Positions 1 to 9,028 of a DNA stretch of 61,679 nt are shown here, piece by piece (positions within the stretch are counted from its first letter, which is position 1; each line of letters opens with the position of its first letter). The notes under the pieces are model-generated. The model saw nothing but the letters and a program-made list of their open reading frames with translations. It was not told where the DNA came from and ran no database searches. The translations under genes were made by a program, and so were the position numbers. The stretch comes from CAZSRX01 sp964609675 [NCBI: uncultured Bacteroidota bacterium] (lineage in GTDB: Bacteria > CLD3 > SB21): NCBI GenBank assembly GCA_964609675.1, contig CAZSRX010000026.1:1-61679 (forward strand), read 5' to 3'.

Positions 1-2340
<2,340 letters not shown>

Positions 2341-2343
2341 GAG

Positions 2344-2535
2344 TCATTTTCTAAACAAAGCACATTCATGTTTTTTAAGACAGCCTTGGCAGTAATCAAC
2401 CGCCGCCAGAGGCTCCAGACAGCGTGGACAGCGTAAAATCATGCAATCATGGATGATCAACCCGCACCGACGGCAGCTCCTGTCTGTATTGGATTTTTCT
2501 GCAGTGGTTTTAATATTTTCGTCTTCAGACATCAT
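2344..2535 (-). CDS. Small Cys-rich zinc-ribbon-like protein at the end of the feo operon
   Basis: A 63-residue soluble protein with no membrane segment. It has eight cysteines, in CRRC, a lone Cys, CPRC, CQGC and a last Cys near the end, which suggests one or two zinc or iron-sulfur knuckles. It starts 11 bases after the feoB stop and is co-directional, so it should be co-transcribed as the third feo gene. Its position is that of FeoC or of the FeoB-associated Cys-rich proteins of other bacteria, but it lacks the winged helix of FeoC and the N-terminal membrane helix of the latter. A role in iron handling or in sensing for FeoB is inferred from position only. I do not recognise the family. 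Confidence 0.65.
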   Translation of the reverse strand: MMSEDENIKTTAEKSNTDRSCRRCGLIIHDCMILRCPRCLEPLAAVDYCQGCLKKHECALFRK

Positions 2536-2546
2536 TATTTATAATG

Positions 2547-4577
2547 CTAGAATAATGCTAGAATGTGGGCCAGAATGCCGCCAATAAGAAACGCAATGAT
2601 CCAGGTGCCGAACCAAATCAGTAGCGCTTCCCGGCTCCCACGCTCTTTAAATAAGATGATCATACTGGCGATGCACGGGACAAAAAACGTCAGCGTCACT
2701 AAACCGGTCAGAATCTGACTGGCCGAAAGGTCCATGTTTAGAAATCCCGCCGCTCCGAAATCCCTGCGAACCAGTCCCATGATAAAAGCGCGCGCCGATT
2801 CGGATGGAAGGAGAAGCCATTGGGTAGTAATAAATTCAAAGAGCGATTCCCATATTTTCATCGCTCCGGTAAGTTGCATGGCGGTTACCAGCAATGAGCC
2901 CAGGAAGAAAAACGGAATGGCTTCTTTCATGAAATGATAAGATTTAAAAATCGTTTTGCGGGTGATATTATCCAGACTGGGGAATCGCATCGGCGGCAAG
3001 TCTATCAACAGCGAAGAAGATGTTCCCGCCAATGTCCAGTTCAGCACGCTGCCGATGAGTATAAGGGCTATGGCTAAAATTCCGATAAATATTAAGACAT
3101 AAAGGCCGCCGGTTCGCGCCAGCAGCGCCGTAATGACGGCCAGTTGGGCCGAACAGGGGATGGCAAAATTCAGAATGGTGGTGGCGATCGTTTTCTCGCG
3201 CTTTGTATTCAAGAGCCGCGTAGATACCGTGGCCATGGTTACACATCCAAAACCAAGTAAAATGGGTATAATGGCTCGGCCGTTTAGACCTATAGCCGAA
3301 AGCAGATTATCAGTCAGCGTTGCCAGGCGCGGCAGATAACCGCTGTCTTCAAGCACGGAAAGAAAAAAGTAAAATCCTATAACCAATGGCAGCAGCAATA
3401 GGAATATATATGTTACGGTCATGGTGATTGCGCCAAATTCACCCGCGAGGAATATCGCCCAGATATCGTAGAACTGGTATTCTATGATGACCGTACCGTT
3501 TTCAGAGTAATTTTGTAAAACGCGATAATTGGCCGGATCGTTATCGGTTCCATCGGGGAAATAAAAATTAGTTGAAGAAAGGGTAACCATGTGGCCGTTG
3601 TGGTCTTCATGGATAATATCCGCTTTAATATTTACCGCCGCCATACGGGCAATGATCTGGCGCACAAACGGTTCATAAACGCCCTGTCCGACAGTTTCTT
3701 CGGTGAACCCGACCAGATACTGCGCAATGCCGACACCGACAAACTGATAAAGCAGATAGAGCACGACAGCCACTATGGGGATACCGGTAACAGGATGTAT
3801 CATTAAACGGCCAATCCATTCCCGAATACTGCGGTGGCTGTGAATCTGAAAAATTTGCTCTATGATCTGGTTTACGCGTAACCGTCGCTGAAGATAGATA
3901 CGGTCCCTTTCGATACCAGCCGGAACACCATGACGGCCCGCAACGGTAACATCCCCTTCAAGGATCAGTACGGCTTCGGGCTGCGAACCGACACGGTTAA
4001 GCATGTCGCTAATTTCGTGTTTCAGAGTTTCCGAAACGGCGCCTTTGCGGGCACATGGAATGCTTTTAACTAGATTTTCAAGGCCGGTCTTCCTCGCAGC
4101 CGATATAGGGATTACCGGAACATTCAGTCGGGTTTCCAGTGCCTCCACATCGATTTTTATTTTTTCTTTTTCCACTTCGTCCATGAAATTGAGAGCCACA
4201 ATTACCGGAAGACCCATATCAATCAACTGGATGGTCAGGAAGAGATCCCGTTCCAGATGCACGCCGTCCACCACATTGATTACCAGATCGGCATCAAGTA
4301 TAATGTCGCGCGCCGTGCATTCCTCATCGTTGAAGGAAGCCACGCTGTAGATACCCGGCGTGTCGTACAGTATATGTTGGCCGATGTGTCCCTGAGATAT
4401 TTCTACCGTAGTACCCGGAAAATTGGAGACATCGACGTATAACCCGCTCAGCCAGTTGAAAAGCAGCGACTTGCCGACATTGGGATTGCCGACCAAGACG
4501 ATCTTTTTTTTGTGCTCATCGTCAGCCGGTTCGTCCAGATGGGGATGTTTATGAAGAGGTATCTTTTTGTCAGTCAT
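2547..4577 (-). CDS. feoB: Ferrous iron transporter FeoB
   Basis: GTP-dependent Fe(II) uptake protein of the inner membrane, 676 residues. The N-terminal G domain shows G1 GNPNVGKS, G2 around FPGTTVE, G3 DTPG and a G4-type NFMDE, followed by a helical GDI-like region. The C-terminal half holds the two Gate regions and about eight to ten membrane helices. Residues before the G domain are His- and acid-rich (HKHPHLDEPADDEH) and may bind metal. A hydrophilic insertion of about 60 residues precedes the helix near IWAIFLAGEFG. The protein is somewhat shorter than the roughly 770 residues of E. coli FeoB. feoA ends 11 bases before its start, and the pair lies behind the promoter/operator at 4830-4886. 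Confidence 0.96.
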   Translation of the reverse strand: MTDKKIPLHKHPHLDEPADDEHKKKIVLVGNPNVGKSLLFNWLSGLYVDVSNFPGTTVEISQGHIGQHILYDTPGIYSVASFNDEECTARDIILDADLVINVVDGVHLERDLFLTIQLIDMGLPVIVALNFMDEVEKEKIKIDVEALETRLNVPVIPISAARKTGLENLVKSIPCARKGAVSETLKHEISDMLNRVGSQPEAVLILEGDVTVAGRHGVPAGIERDRIYLQRRLRVNQIIEQIFQIHSHRSIREWIGRLMIHPVTGIPIVAVVLYLLYQFVGVGIAQYLVGFTEETVGQGVYEPFVRQIIARMAAVNIKADIIHEDHNGHMVTLSSTNFYFPDGTDNDPANYRVLQNYSENGTVIIEYQFYDIWAIFLAGEFGAITMTVTYIFLLLLPLVIGFYFFLSVLEDSGYLPRLATLTDNLLSAIGLNGRAIIPILLGFGCVTMATVSTRLLNTKREKTIATTILNFAIPCSAQLAVITALLARTGGLYVLIFIGILAIALILIGSVLNWTLAGTSSSLLIDLPPMRFPSLDNITRKTIFKSYHFMKEAIPFFFLGSLLVTAMQLTGAMKIWESLFEFITTQWLLLPSESARAFIMGLVRRDFGAAGFLNMDLSASQILTGLVTLTFFVPCIASMIILFKERGSREALLIWFGTWIIAFLIGGILAHILALF

Positions 4578-4588
4578 CGCCTACGAAT

Positions 4589-4822
4589 TTAAAGCAGTTC
4601 CACAAGAATGGAATTGGCGATTTTTCTTCCAATGGCAATTTCCTGCTTATAATAACGAATGATTAAAGGTCCCATCGGTATTTTGTGATAACATTTTACC
4701 TTGGTCCCCTCGGTGATTCCAAATCGGATTAATTGGGTTTTAACATCAGGATCGGGGATTGATTTTATTTTTAATAGTTTTGATGCAGGAGCTTTACTGA
4801 GGGGCATTGTTTTTATTTCCAT
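4589..4822 (-). CDS. feoA: FeoA-like SH3-fold iron transport protein
   Basis: A small cytosolic partner of FeoB, 77 residues from the first ATG. The FeoA/SH3 pattern is visible: a loop through KIKSIPDPDVKTQLIRFGI, then GTKVKCYHKIPMGPLIIRY and a final IAIGRKIANSILV strand region. An internal ATG at 4807 (MPLSKAPASK) would give a 72-residue protein closer to the usual FeoA start. Neither start has a strong Shine-Dalgarno sequence. It is the first gene of the feo operon. Confidence 0.88.
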   Translation of the reverse strand: MEIKTMPLSKAPASKLLKIKSIPDPDVKTQLIRFGITEGTKVKCYHKIPMGPLIIRYYKQEIAIGRKIANSILVELL

Positions 4823-4829
4823 ACGGTTT

Positions 4830-4886
4830 ATTCTTATTGAGACGTTGTCTCAATAAGAATATAGTGCCAAACGATTTGATTGTCAA
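4830..4886 (-). promoter_or_regulatory. feo promoter with overlapping palindromic operator
   Basis: On the minus strand TTGACA (4881-4886), a 17-bp spacer and TATATT (4858-4863) form a near-consensus sigma-70 promoter. A perfect 14-bp inverted repeat with a 3-base centre (4830-4860, half-site ATTCTTATTGAGAC) starts inside the -10 element and covers the expected start of transcription, just before feoA. A repressor bound there would block RNA polymerase. Its place before feoAB suggests a metal-responsive Fur- or DtxR-family regulator. The half-site does not let me name which. Confidence 0.8.
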
Positions 4887-4904
4887 GTTTTTTTGGATTA
4901 TTTT

Positions 4905-5375
4905 TCAGAATGAGTCTATGGCAGAGAGCTTGATAATATCGCCGCCGCTGCGTAAAGTAGCGTTGGTGCAATCCACACGGTTACAGATAGTCAGGGCATT
5001 CGAAAAATCAAGATCTGTGGTGGTATAAGCGGCTACCAGTTTGCCGCCGCAGTGGCATTCGGCAAATACCGGTAATTCCGTATCACATTGCGGACAATAC
5101 AAACGAACGATTTCGTCTTTTATAAGATCAATGTCGATAGAAATGCGGGACTTCTCGCCGTAAATCGGGCTGAGCGCTATCAGACCGAACTGCTCATGCG
5201 CTGCCACTTTGAGCATAATGCCGGGCAGGTTGTGAAAAATTGCCCTCGGATTAATCAGATTATGGCCCTGCGGGCAATAACATTCTTTGACTACCAGAAC
5301 CTTGCGGCGGTCTTTGAAATCTTTTTTTAGGGGATTAGGATATACCATCATTCCTTTTTCGTCAAAGCGCTTCAT
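4905..5375 (-). CDS. Uncharacterised protein with two Cys-pair metal sites
   Basis: 156 residues, cytosolic, not recognised. Cysteine pairs occur in CYCPQGH (residue ~32) and in CPQC followed about 12 residues later by CHC, so a zinc-ribbon-like fold is likely. Three further isolated Cys/His residues lie near the C-terminus. The ATG at 5375 is preceded by a clear GGAGG. The gene stands alone between the feo promoter and the divergent DUF302 cluster, with its own candidate promoter at 5413-5441. Confidence 0.75.
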   Translation of the reverse strand: MKRFDEKGMMVYPNPLKKDFKDRRKVLVVKECYCPQGHNLINPRAIFHNLPGIMLKVAAHEQFGLIALSPIYGEKSRISIDIDLIKDEIVRLYCPQCDTELPVFAECHCGGKLVAAYTTTDLDFSNALTICNRVDCTNATLRSGGDIIKLSAIDSF

Positions 5376-5412
5376 GATTATCCTCCATTTTTATATTTGA
5401 ATGATTAATTAT

Positions 5413-5441
5413 ATAGTACATAAATAAAATCACATTTTCAA
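5413..5441 (-). promoter_or_regulatory. Candidate promoter for the zinc-ribbon-like gene
   Basis: TTGAAA (5436-5441), 17 bp, TACTAT (5413-5418), read on the minus strand. Each box matches the sigma-70 consensus at four or five positions. It lies about 40 bp before the ATG at 5375. Confidence 0.4.
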
Positions 5442-5471
5442 CCTGCAATTGAATTATAAAATGAAAAAAAG

Positions 5472-5506
5472 TTGAATAAATACACGGAACAGACGTTTAT
5501 AAACGT
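5472..5506 (+). promoter_or_regulatory. Candidate promoter overlapped by a 14-bp palindrome before the DUF302 cluster
   Basis: TTGAAT (5472-5477), 18 bp, TTTATA (5496-5501). The -10 element sits inside the perfect palindrome ACGTTTATAAACGT (5493-5506), directly before the Shine-Dalgarno sequence of the DUF302 gene. The boxes are weak, but overlap with a palindrome suggests a regulated promoter. Confidence 0.35.
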
Positions 5507-5521
5507 AAAAAAAGAGGTGAA

Positions 5522-5911
5522 ATGATGGACTATTCTTTTTCCAAGAAATTGAAATTGCGGCACGAAGAAGCCCTAACCAAAGTGACCGATGCATTGAAAA
5601 AAGAAGGATTTGGCATATTAACCACCATCCATGTAAATGAGACGTTAAAACATAAATTGGGCGTAGATTTTAAACCCTATACAATACTTGGGGCCTGCAA
5701 CCCCGCATTGGCCCATCGGGCTCTCATGGCCGAACCCGGCCTGGGTTTGTTTTTGCCTTGTAACGTCGTTGTTTACCCGTCAGAAGATAATCATACCATC
5801 GTCTCATTTTTTAATCCCGAAATTATGTCGGCTATAATCGATAATTCTGATTTAAAAACAGTTGCCGAAGAAGTGAAACGCAAACTGATGGCCGTGGCGG
5901 AATCTTTATAA
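5522..5911 (+). CDS. DUF302 family protein
   Basis: 129 residues, cytosolic. It has the DUF302 layout: an alpha-beta N-terminus with GFGILTTIHVNETLKHKLG, then YTILGACNPALAHRAL, a GLGLFLPCNVVVY strand and a FFNPEIM segment. A second ATG at 5525 is better spaced from the GAGGTGA Shine-Dalgarno sequence (5514-5520), so the true N-terminus may be one residue shorter. It leads a co-directional cluster of small membrane proteins. DUF302 proteins often accompany sulfur or redox membrane genes, but their activity is not established. Confidence 0.88.
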   Translation: MMDYSFSKKLKLRHEEALTKVTDALKKEGFGILTTIHVNETLKHKLGVDFKPYTILGACNPALAHRALMAEPGLGLFLPCNVVVYPSEDNHTIVSFFNPEIMSAIIDNSDLKTVAEEVKRKLMAVAESL

Positions 5912-5968
5912 AAGAGGAATAAATCAAAATCGTTGAAGTTTATCAGATATAGTAAAGGTTAATAAATT

Positions 5969-6142
5969 ATGACAGACTGGGCTTTTTGGATTATTTTAAT
6001 AATATATTTTCTTTTAATGTACGTTATCCTTCCGAAGATGGGCGTTTCCACTTGAATGCGCAGCGCTTGTTCCGTGTCGAACAAAAAAGAAAACAAAGAA
6101 TCTGACGCAAATGAAAACAAGGCTTTTGAAAATGAAAAATAA
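5969..6142 (+). CDS. Candidate small membrane selenoprotein (in-frame TGA at 6053-6055)
   Basis: From ATG 5969, preceded by AAAGG 10 bases upstream, the frame encodes a tryptophan-containing membrane helix (about residues 4-21) and LPKMGVST. It then meets TGA at codon 29. If TGA is selenocysteine the frame runs another 28 codons: U-MRSAC, then a Lys/Glu/Asn-rich tail, ending at TAA 6140-6142, inside the start of the next gene. Three points favour read-through. The tail has the composition of a soluble C-terminus. Its end overlaps the next start by 11 bases, as in coupled operons. A 6-bp hairpin with a G in its loop lies at SECIS distance. U-x4-C matches the C-x4-C of the next protein. If TGA is a plain stop, the product is a 28-residue membrane peptide. 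I do not recognise a family. Confidence 0.5.
6067..6084 (+). promoter_or_regulatory. Candidate bacterial SECIS hairpin
   Basis: TTGTTC (6067-6072), loop CGTGTC, GAACAA (6079-6084): a perfect 6-bp stem with a six-base loop. The loop G at 6074 is the second loop base and lies about 19 bases after the TGA. That fits the recalled bacterial SECIS model of a small apical loop with a G in its first two positions, shortly after UGA. Confidence 0.4.
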
Positions 6143-6335
6143 AAGATTTATTTTAACAGCCGTCTTTATTGCTGGGGGCGGAATTCTGGGTTTTGGTTAT
6201 TATTATTTTATCGGATGCGCGGGCGGCGGGTGTCCGATTCAGAGTAATCCCATATTCAGCACATTATATGGCGGTTTGCTGGGTTTTGTTATAGCTTCGT
6301 TTTTTCAACCAAAAAATAATAAAAAAACAAATTAA
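6132..6335 (+). CDS. DUF6132-like small membrane protein
   Basis: A two-helix inner-membrane protein. The start at 6132 (MKNKRFIL) gives 67 residues. An upstream in-frame ATG at 6111 adds seven basic residues and is less likely. A first helix (FILTAVFIAGGGILGFGYYYF) leads to GCAGGGCPIQSNP, a C-x4-C motif at the membrane face, then a second helix and a lysine/asparagine tail. The C-x4-C may be redox-active or bind metal. The gene follows the candidate selenoprotein and precedes DUF2892. I recall DUF6132 proteins near rhodaneses and other sulfur-handling genes, but the function is unknown. Confidence 0.75.
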   Translation: MKNKRFILTAVFIAGGGILGFGYYYFIGCAGGGCPIQSNPIFSTLYGGLLGFVIASFFQPKNNKKTN

Positions 6336-6355
6336 GCCTAAAAGAAAGGGAAATC

Positions 6356-6547
6356 ATGAAATGTAATGTTGGAAAAGCCGATAAAATTTTTCGTATCGGA
6401 GTTGGTCTTGTTATTGGCGCGATTGGATTGATTTTTCATAGCTGGTGGGGGTTATTAGGGATTATTCCGATACTAACGGGATTGATAAATTTTTGTCCTT
6501 TGTATTTACCTTTTAAGATAAATACCGGTTTTAAAAATGTAGAGTAA
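6356..6547 (+). CDS. DUF2892 (YgaP-like transmembrane domain) protein
   Basis: 63 residues. It begins MKCNVGKADKIFRIGVG, typical of DUF2892, followed by two short membrane helices and a CPLYLPF segment. The same domain forms the membrane anchor of the rhodanese YgaP, but no rhodanese is fused or adjacent here. A good Shine-Dalgarno sequence (AAAGGGAAA) precedes ATG 6356. It is the last gene of the DUF302 cluster. Confidence 0.85.
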   Translation: MKCNVGKADKIFRIGVGLVIGAIGLIFHSWWGLLGIIPILTGLINFCPLYLPFKINTGFKNVE

Positions 6548-6612
6548 AATTTATCATGTAACGGCGTGTAATTATTTTTATGGCCGGCTACGGTATGAAA
6601 TGAAGCATTTCA

Positions 6613-7311
6613 TCATACTTTTTTTATCTTTTTAAAACGGAATTTTATCAAGACCCATATGGCCTGAAGGCCGTCTTTCCAACGAATGTGTTTACCTTCG
6701 CTGATGGGTCTGGGGTAATAAGAAATTGGTACTTCCGTGATTTTATATCCACTCCTAAGAAGTATCGCCGTTATTTCCGGTTCCCAGTCGAATTTATTAC
6801 CCTGGAATTCAAGTGATTGAATAAGTTTTCGGTCGAATGTTTTGTAGCAGGTCGGCGCGTCCGTGAGTTTTGACCGGAATAACAGATTGGTAAATAAAGT
6901 AACCATCTTGCCGCCAATGTAAAAAGACAGGTGGCTGTAGGCATTTTTTTTATTAAGAATCCGCGAACCATAAACCACTTTGCACTCGCCCCGGAGAATG
7001 GGCGTAATGCAGGCATGATAATCGTTGGGATCGTATTCAAGATCAGCGTCCTGTATAATCAAAACGGAGCCGGTTGCCTTATGGATTCCCGTACGTACGG
7101 CGGCACCTTTTCCGGCATTGCGTTCATGATGAATGATGACCAGTTCCGGATAATCCTTTTTAAGGTCCTCCAGAACTTCTTTGGTGCCGTCGGTAGAACC
7201 GTCATTAACGATGATGATTTCTTTTTCAATATTAACCTGAATAACTTTTTCCACCAGCGATTTTAGCGTGCGGGTTTCATTATAAACCGGGATAATAACC
7301 GAAAGCGTCAT
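6613..7311 (-). CDS. Family 2 glycosyltransferase (dolichyl-phosphate mannosyltransferase-like)
   Basis: 232 residues. GT-A fold: VIIPVYNE at the N-terminus, VNDGSTDGT, then the metal-binding QDADLEYDP and the YGSR segment. This is the pattern of polyprenyl-phosphate mannose/glucose synthases. The C-terminus KFRFKKIKK is basic and lacks the helices of GtrB-type enzymes. It overlaps the upstream membrane glycosyltransferase by four bases, so the two are translationally coupled. A polyprenyl-phosphate sugar made by this enzyme could be the donor for that partner (inference). Confidence 0.88.
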   Translation of the reverse strand: MTLSVIIPVYNETRTLKSLVEKVIQVNIEKEIIIVNDGSTDGTKEVLEDLKKDYPELVIIHHERNAGKGAAVRTGIHKATGSVLIIQDADLEYDPNDYHACITPILRGECKVVYGSRILNKKNAYSHLSFYIGGKMVTLFTNLLFRSKLTDAPTCYKTFDRKLIQSLEFQGNKFDWEPEITAILLRSGYKITEVPISYYPRPISEGKHIRWKDGLQAIWVLIKFRFKKIKKV

Positions 7312-8864
7312 GCGACCTGCCTTTTGTGGATTTGGGACAGATATCTGTAAAAAGAAAAAAATTGGTAAAAAATAATTCCGGTTAGCAAAACAACCGCCAA
7401 GGCAACCGGCACGGCGGGATAACCGGCGTACAAGGCGTACATAAACCAGAAATCCAATGTCTGAAGAAGCTGGTTCCTTGCGGTGTCATCCAGAGGTATA
7501 CGCTGGCCGGCATACTCCGGGTCAGGTTTTATGTATGGAATGTTTCCTCGCAAATGGTTTTCCAGATTATCCATCAACATCAACCAATGACCGGTTATCG
7601 GCGAATAATTGGGAATAAAGTGGGTTCGGTACATGAATTCGGGATCAGTAAAAGACCTGGTAAAGGGGTATTCTCCGGTTTTTCTTAAATAATTACCCTG
7701 ATAAACGGCAACGCCTCCGATTTGAATAATAATACCGATTAGCACCAATGCATAAGCCAGCCGCATTTGTGTTACCGATGCCCGGCTGAGCCACTCGCCG
7801 ATGGTTATAACGGCCAGCGGAAGAATAACCACCAAATACCGGGGACCCCAGCTGCCGTCGCCGCCCCAGGAAAAATATTTGGCGTGCAGGAAAAGAGTTG
7901 TCAGAAAGAGCGCGGTTATCAGCAGGGCTTCGGCGCGATGCTTACGGAAGAATGGTGGCAGGCTCCATAAAAGCAAAAGGCACAACGGCGCATACCAGAA
8001 AAACCCTTTGCCGGGACTCAACAGGAGTCCAAAAAGCCCCGTAAAAAGCGGTGTTGGAAACGAGGTACCGCCGTGATAGCCCATGTCGATTAGATTGCCA
8101 AATCGTAAAAAATTATATAATCCCATCACGGCGGCGGCGAACAGCAGCGGCATGCCAATGGCTGCAAACGATTTCCAATTCTTTATTCTCAACGTAATAA
8201 CCGCATACATCAGTAACCAGGGGAGATATAAAAGGAAAGTTATTTTCACCAAAATGCCCATACCCGCAAGAATACCTGCAGACAGCAGATAGCCATTACG
8301 TTGATTTTCGCTGCGATATCGAATAAGGTAATATACGGTGCCTGTTAAAACAACCGCCAGTATCATATCCCGGATGATGCTCTTCAGGTAAGGAAATAGA
8401 AAAGTAGAAAAAATGAGAGCCAGGGTCAGGAATGATGCAATGCGTATAGAGAATTTAAACAACCGTCCGAGTTTATACATTATAACAACCAGAAATGCGC
8501 CCATTATGGCGCCCATCAGAGATACAATCGCCCGGAGTAACAGTGAGGCCGATCCGGAATCCATGGATAGTATAGAAACTATAATTTTTCCGAGCAGGTA
8601 AAAGGGAATAATGAGTAACGTCGAGCCAATTTCATACCAGATGAAATAACGGGCTTCATAAGCAGAGGCATTCGGCGTATCCGGAGGTACTGATAATGCT
8701 CCGTTTTCAACAATGCTTTCGGCCAGGCGAAAAACAGCGATTTCATCACTGGATGCCAGCCGGGCTCCGTTGATGAGGATGCAGGCTGTTAAAACAATAA
8801 AAAATAATTTTATTATAATGATGCGGTCGGGATCAGAGGGATGTAATATGGATAATAATTTCAT
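7308..8864 (-). CDS. Polytopic membrane glycosyltransferase (ArnT/PMT-like, GT-C)
   Basis: 518 residues, roughly ten to twelve membrane helices. An acidic first extracytoplasmic loop (SSDEIAVFRLAESI) sits after helix 1, where GT-C enzymes carry the catalytic Asp/Glu, and a WGGDGSWGPRYL segment lies in the later half. It probably transfers a sugar from a polyprenyl-phosphate donor to lipid or protein on the outer face of the inner membrane. Acceptor unknown. It is the first gene of a two-gene unit with the GT2 enzyme. I found no convincing promoter in the 165 bp upstream. Confidence 0.75.
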   Translation of the reverse strand: MKLLSILHPSDPDRIIIIKLFFIVLTACILINGARLASSDEIAVFRLAESIVENGALSVPPDTPNASAYEARYFIWYEIGSTLLIIPFYLLGKIIVSILSMDSGSASLLLRAIVSLMGAIMGAFLVVIMYKLGRLFKFSIRIASFLTLALIFSTFLFPYLKSIIRDMILAVVLTGTVYYLIRYRSENQRNGYLLSAGILAGMGILVKITFLLYLPWLLMYAVITLRIKNWKSFAAIGMPLLFAAAVMGLYNFLRFGNLIDMGYHGGTSFPTPLFTGLFGLLLSPGKGFFWYAPLCLLLLWSLPPFFRKHRAEALLITALFLTTLFLHAKYFSWGGDGSWGPRYLVVILPLAVITIGEWLSRASVTQMRLAYALVLIGIIIQIGGVAVYQGNYLRKTGEYPFTRSFTDPEFMYRTHFIPNYSPITGHWLMLMDNLENHLRGNIPYIKPDPEYAGQRIPLDDTARNQLLQTLDFWFMYALYAGYPAVPVALAVVLLTGIIFYQFFSFYRYLSQIHKRQVA

Positions 8865-9028
8865 TAAGGTTTTTTATTCTGTAAAAATTTCCGGTTATCA
8901 AGCCTGATTTAGATAACGCAAGTCATTATGTATATCGTTGTATCTTTTTTAGTCATACCTTTCGGTGTATGTTATATTAACATGAATAATAATTACGGAA
9001 CGTATTCAAAGATATTGACAGGACAGGA

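Noticed and set aside
8969-8983. Palindrome ATGTTATATTAACAT after the cyclase gene
   Set aside because: AT-rich, short, no U-tract and no promoter boxes that place it; likely chance.
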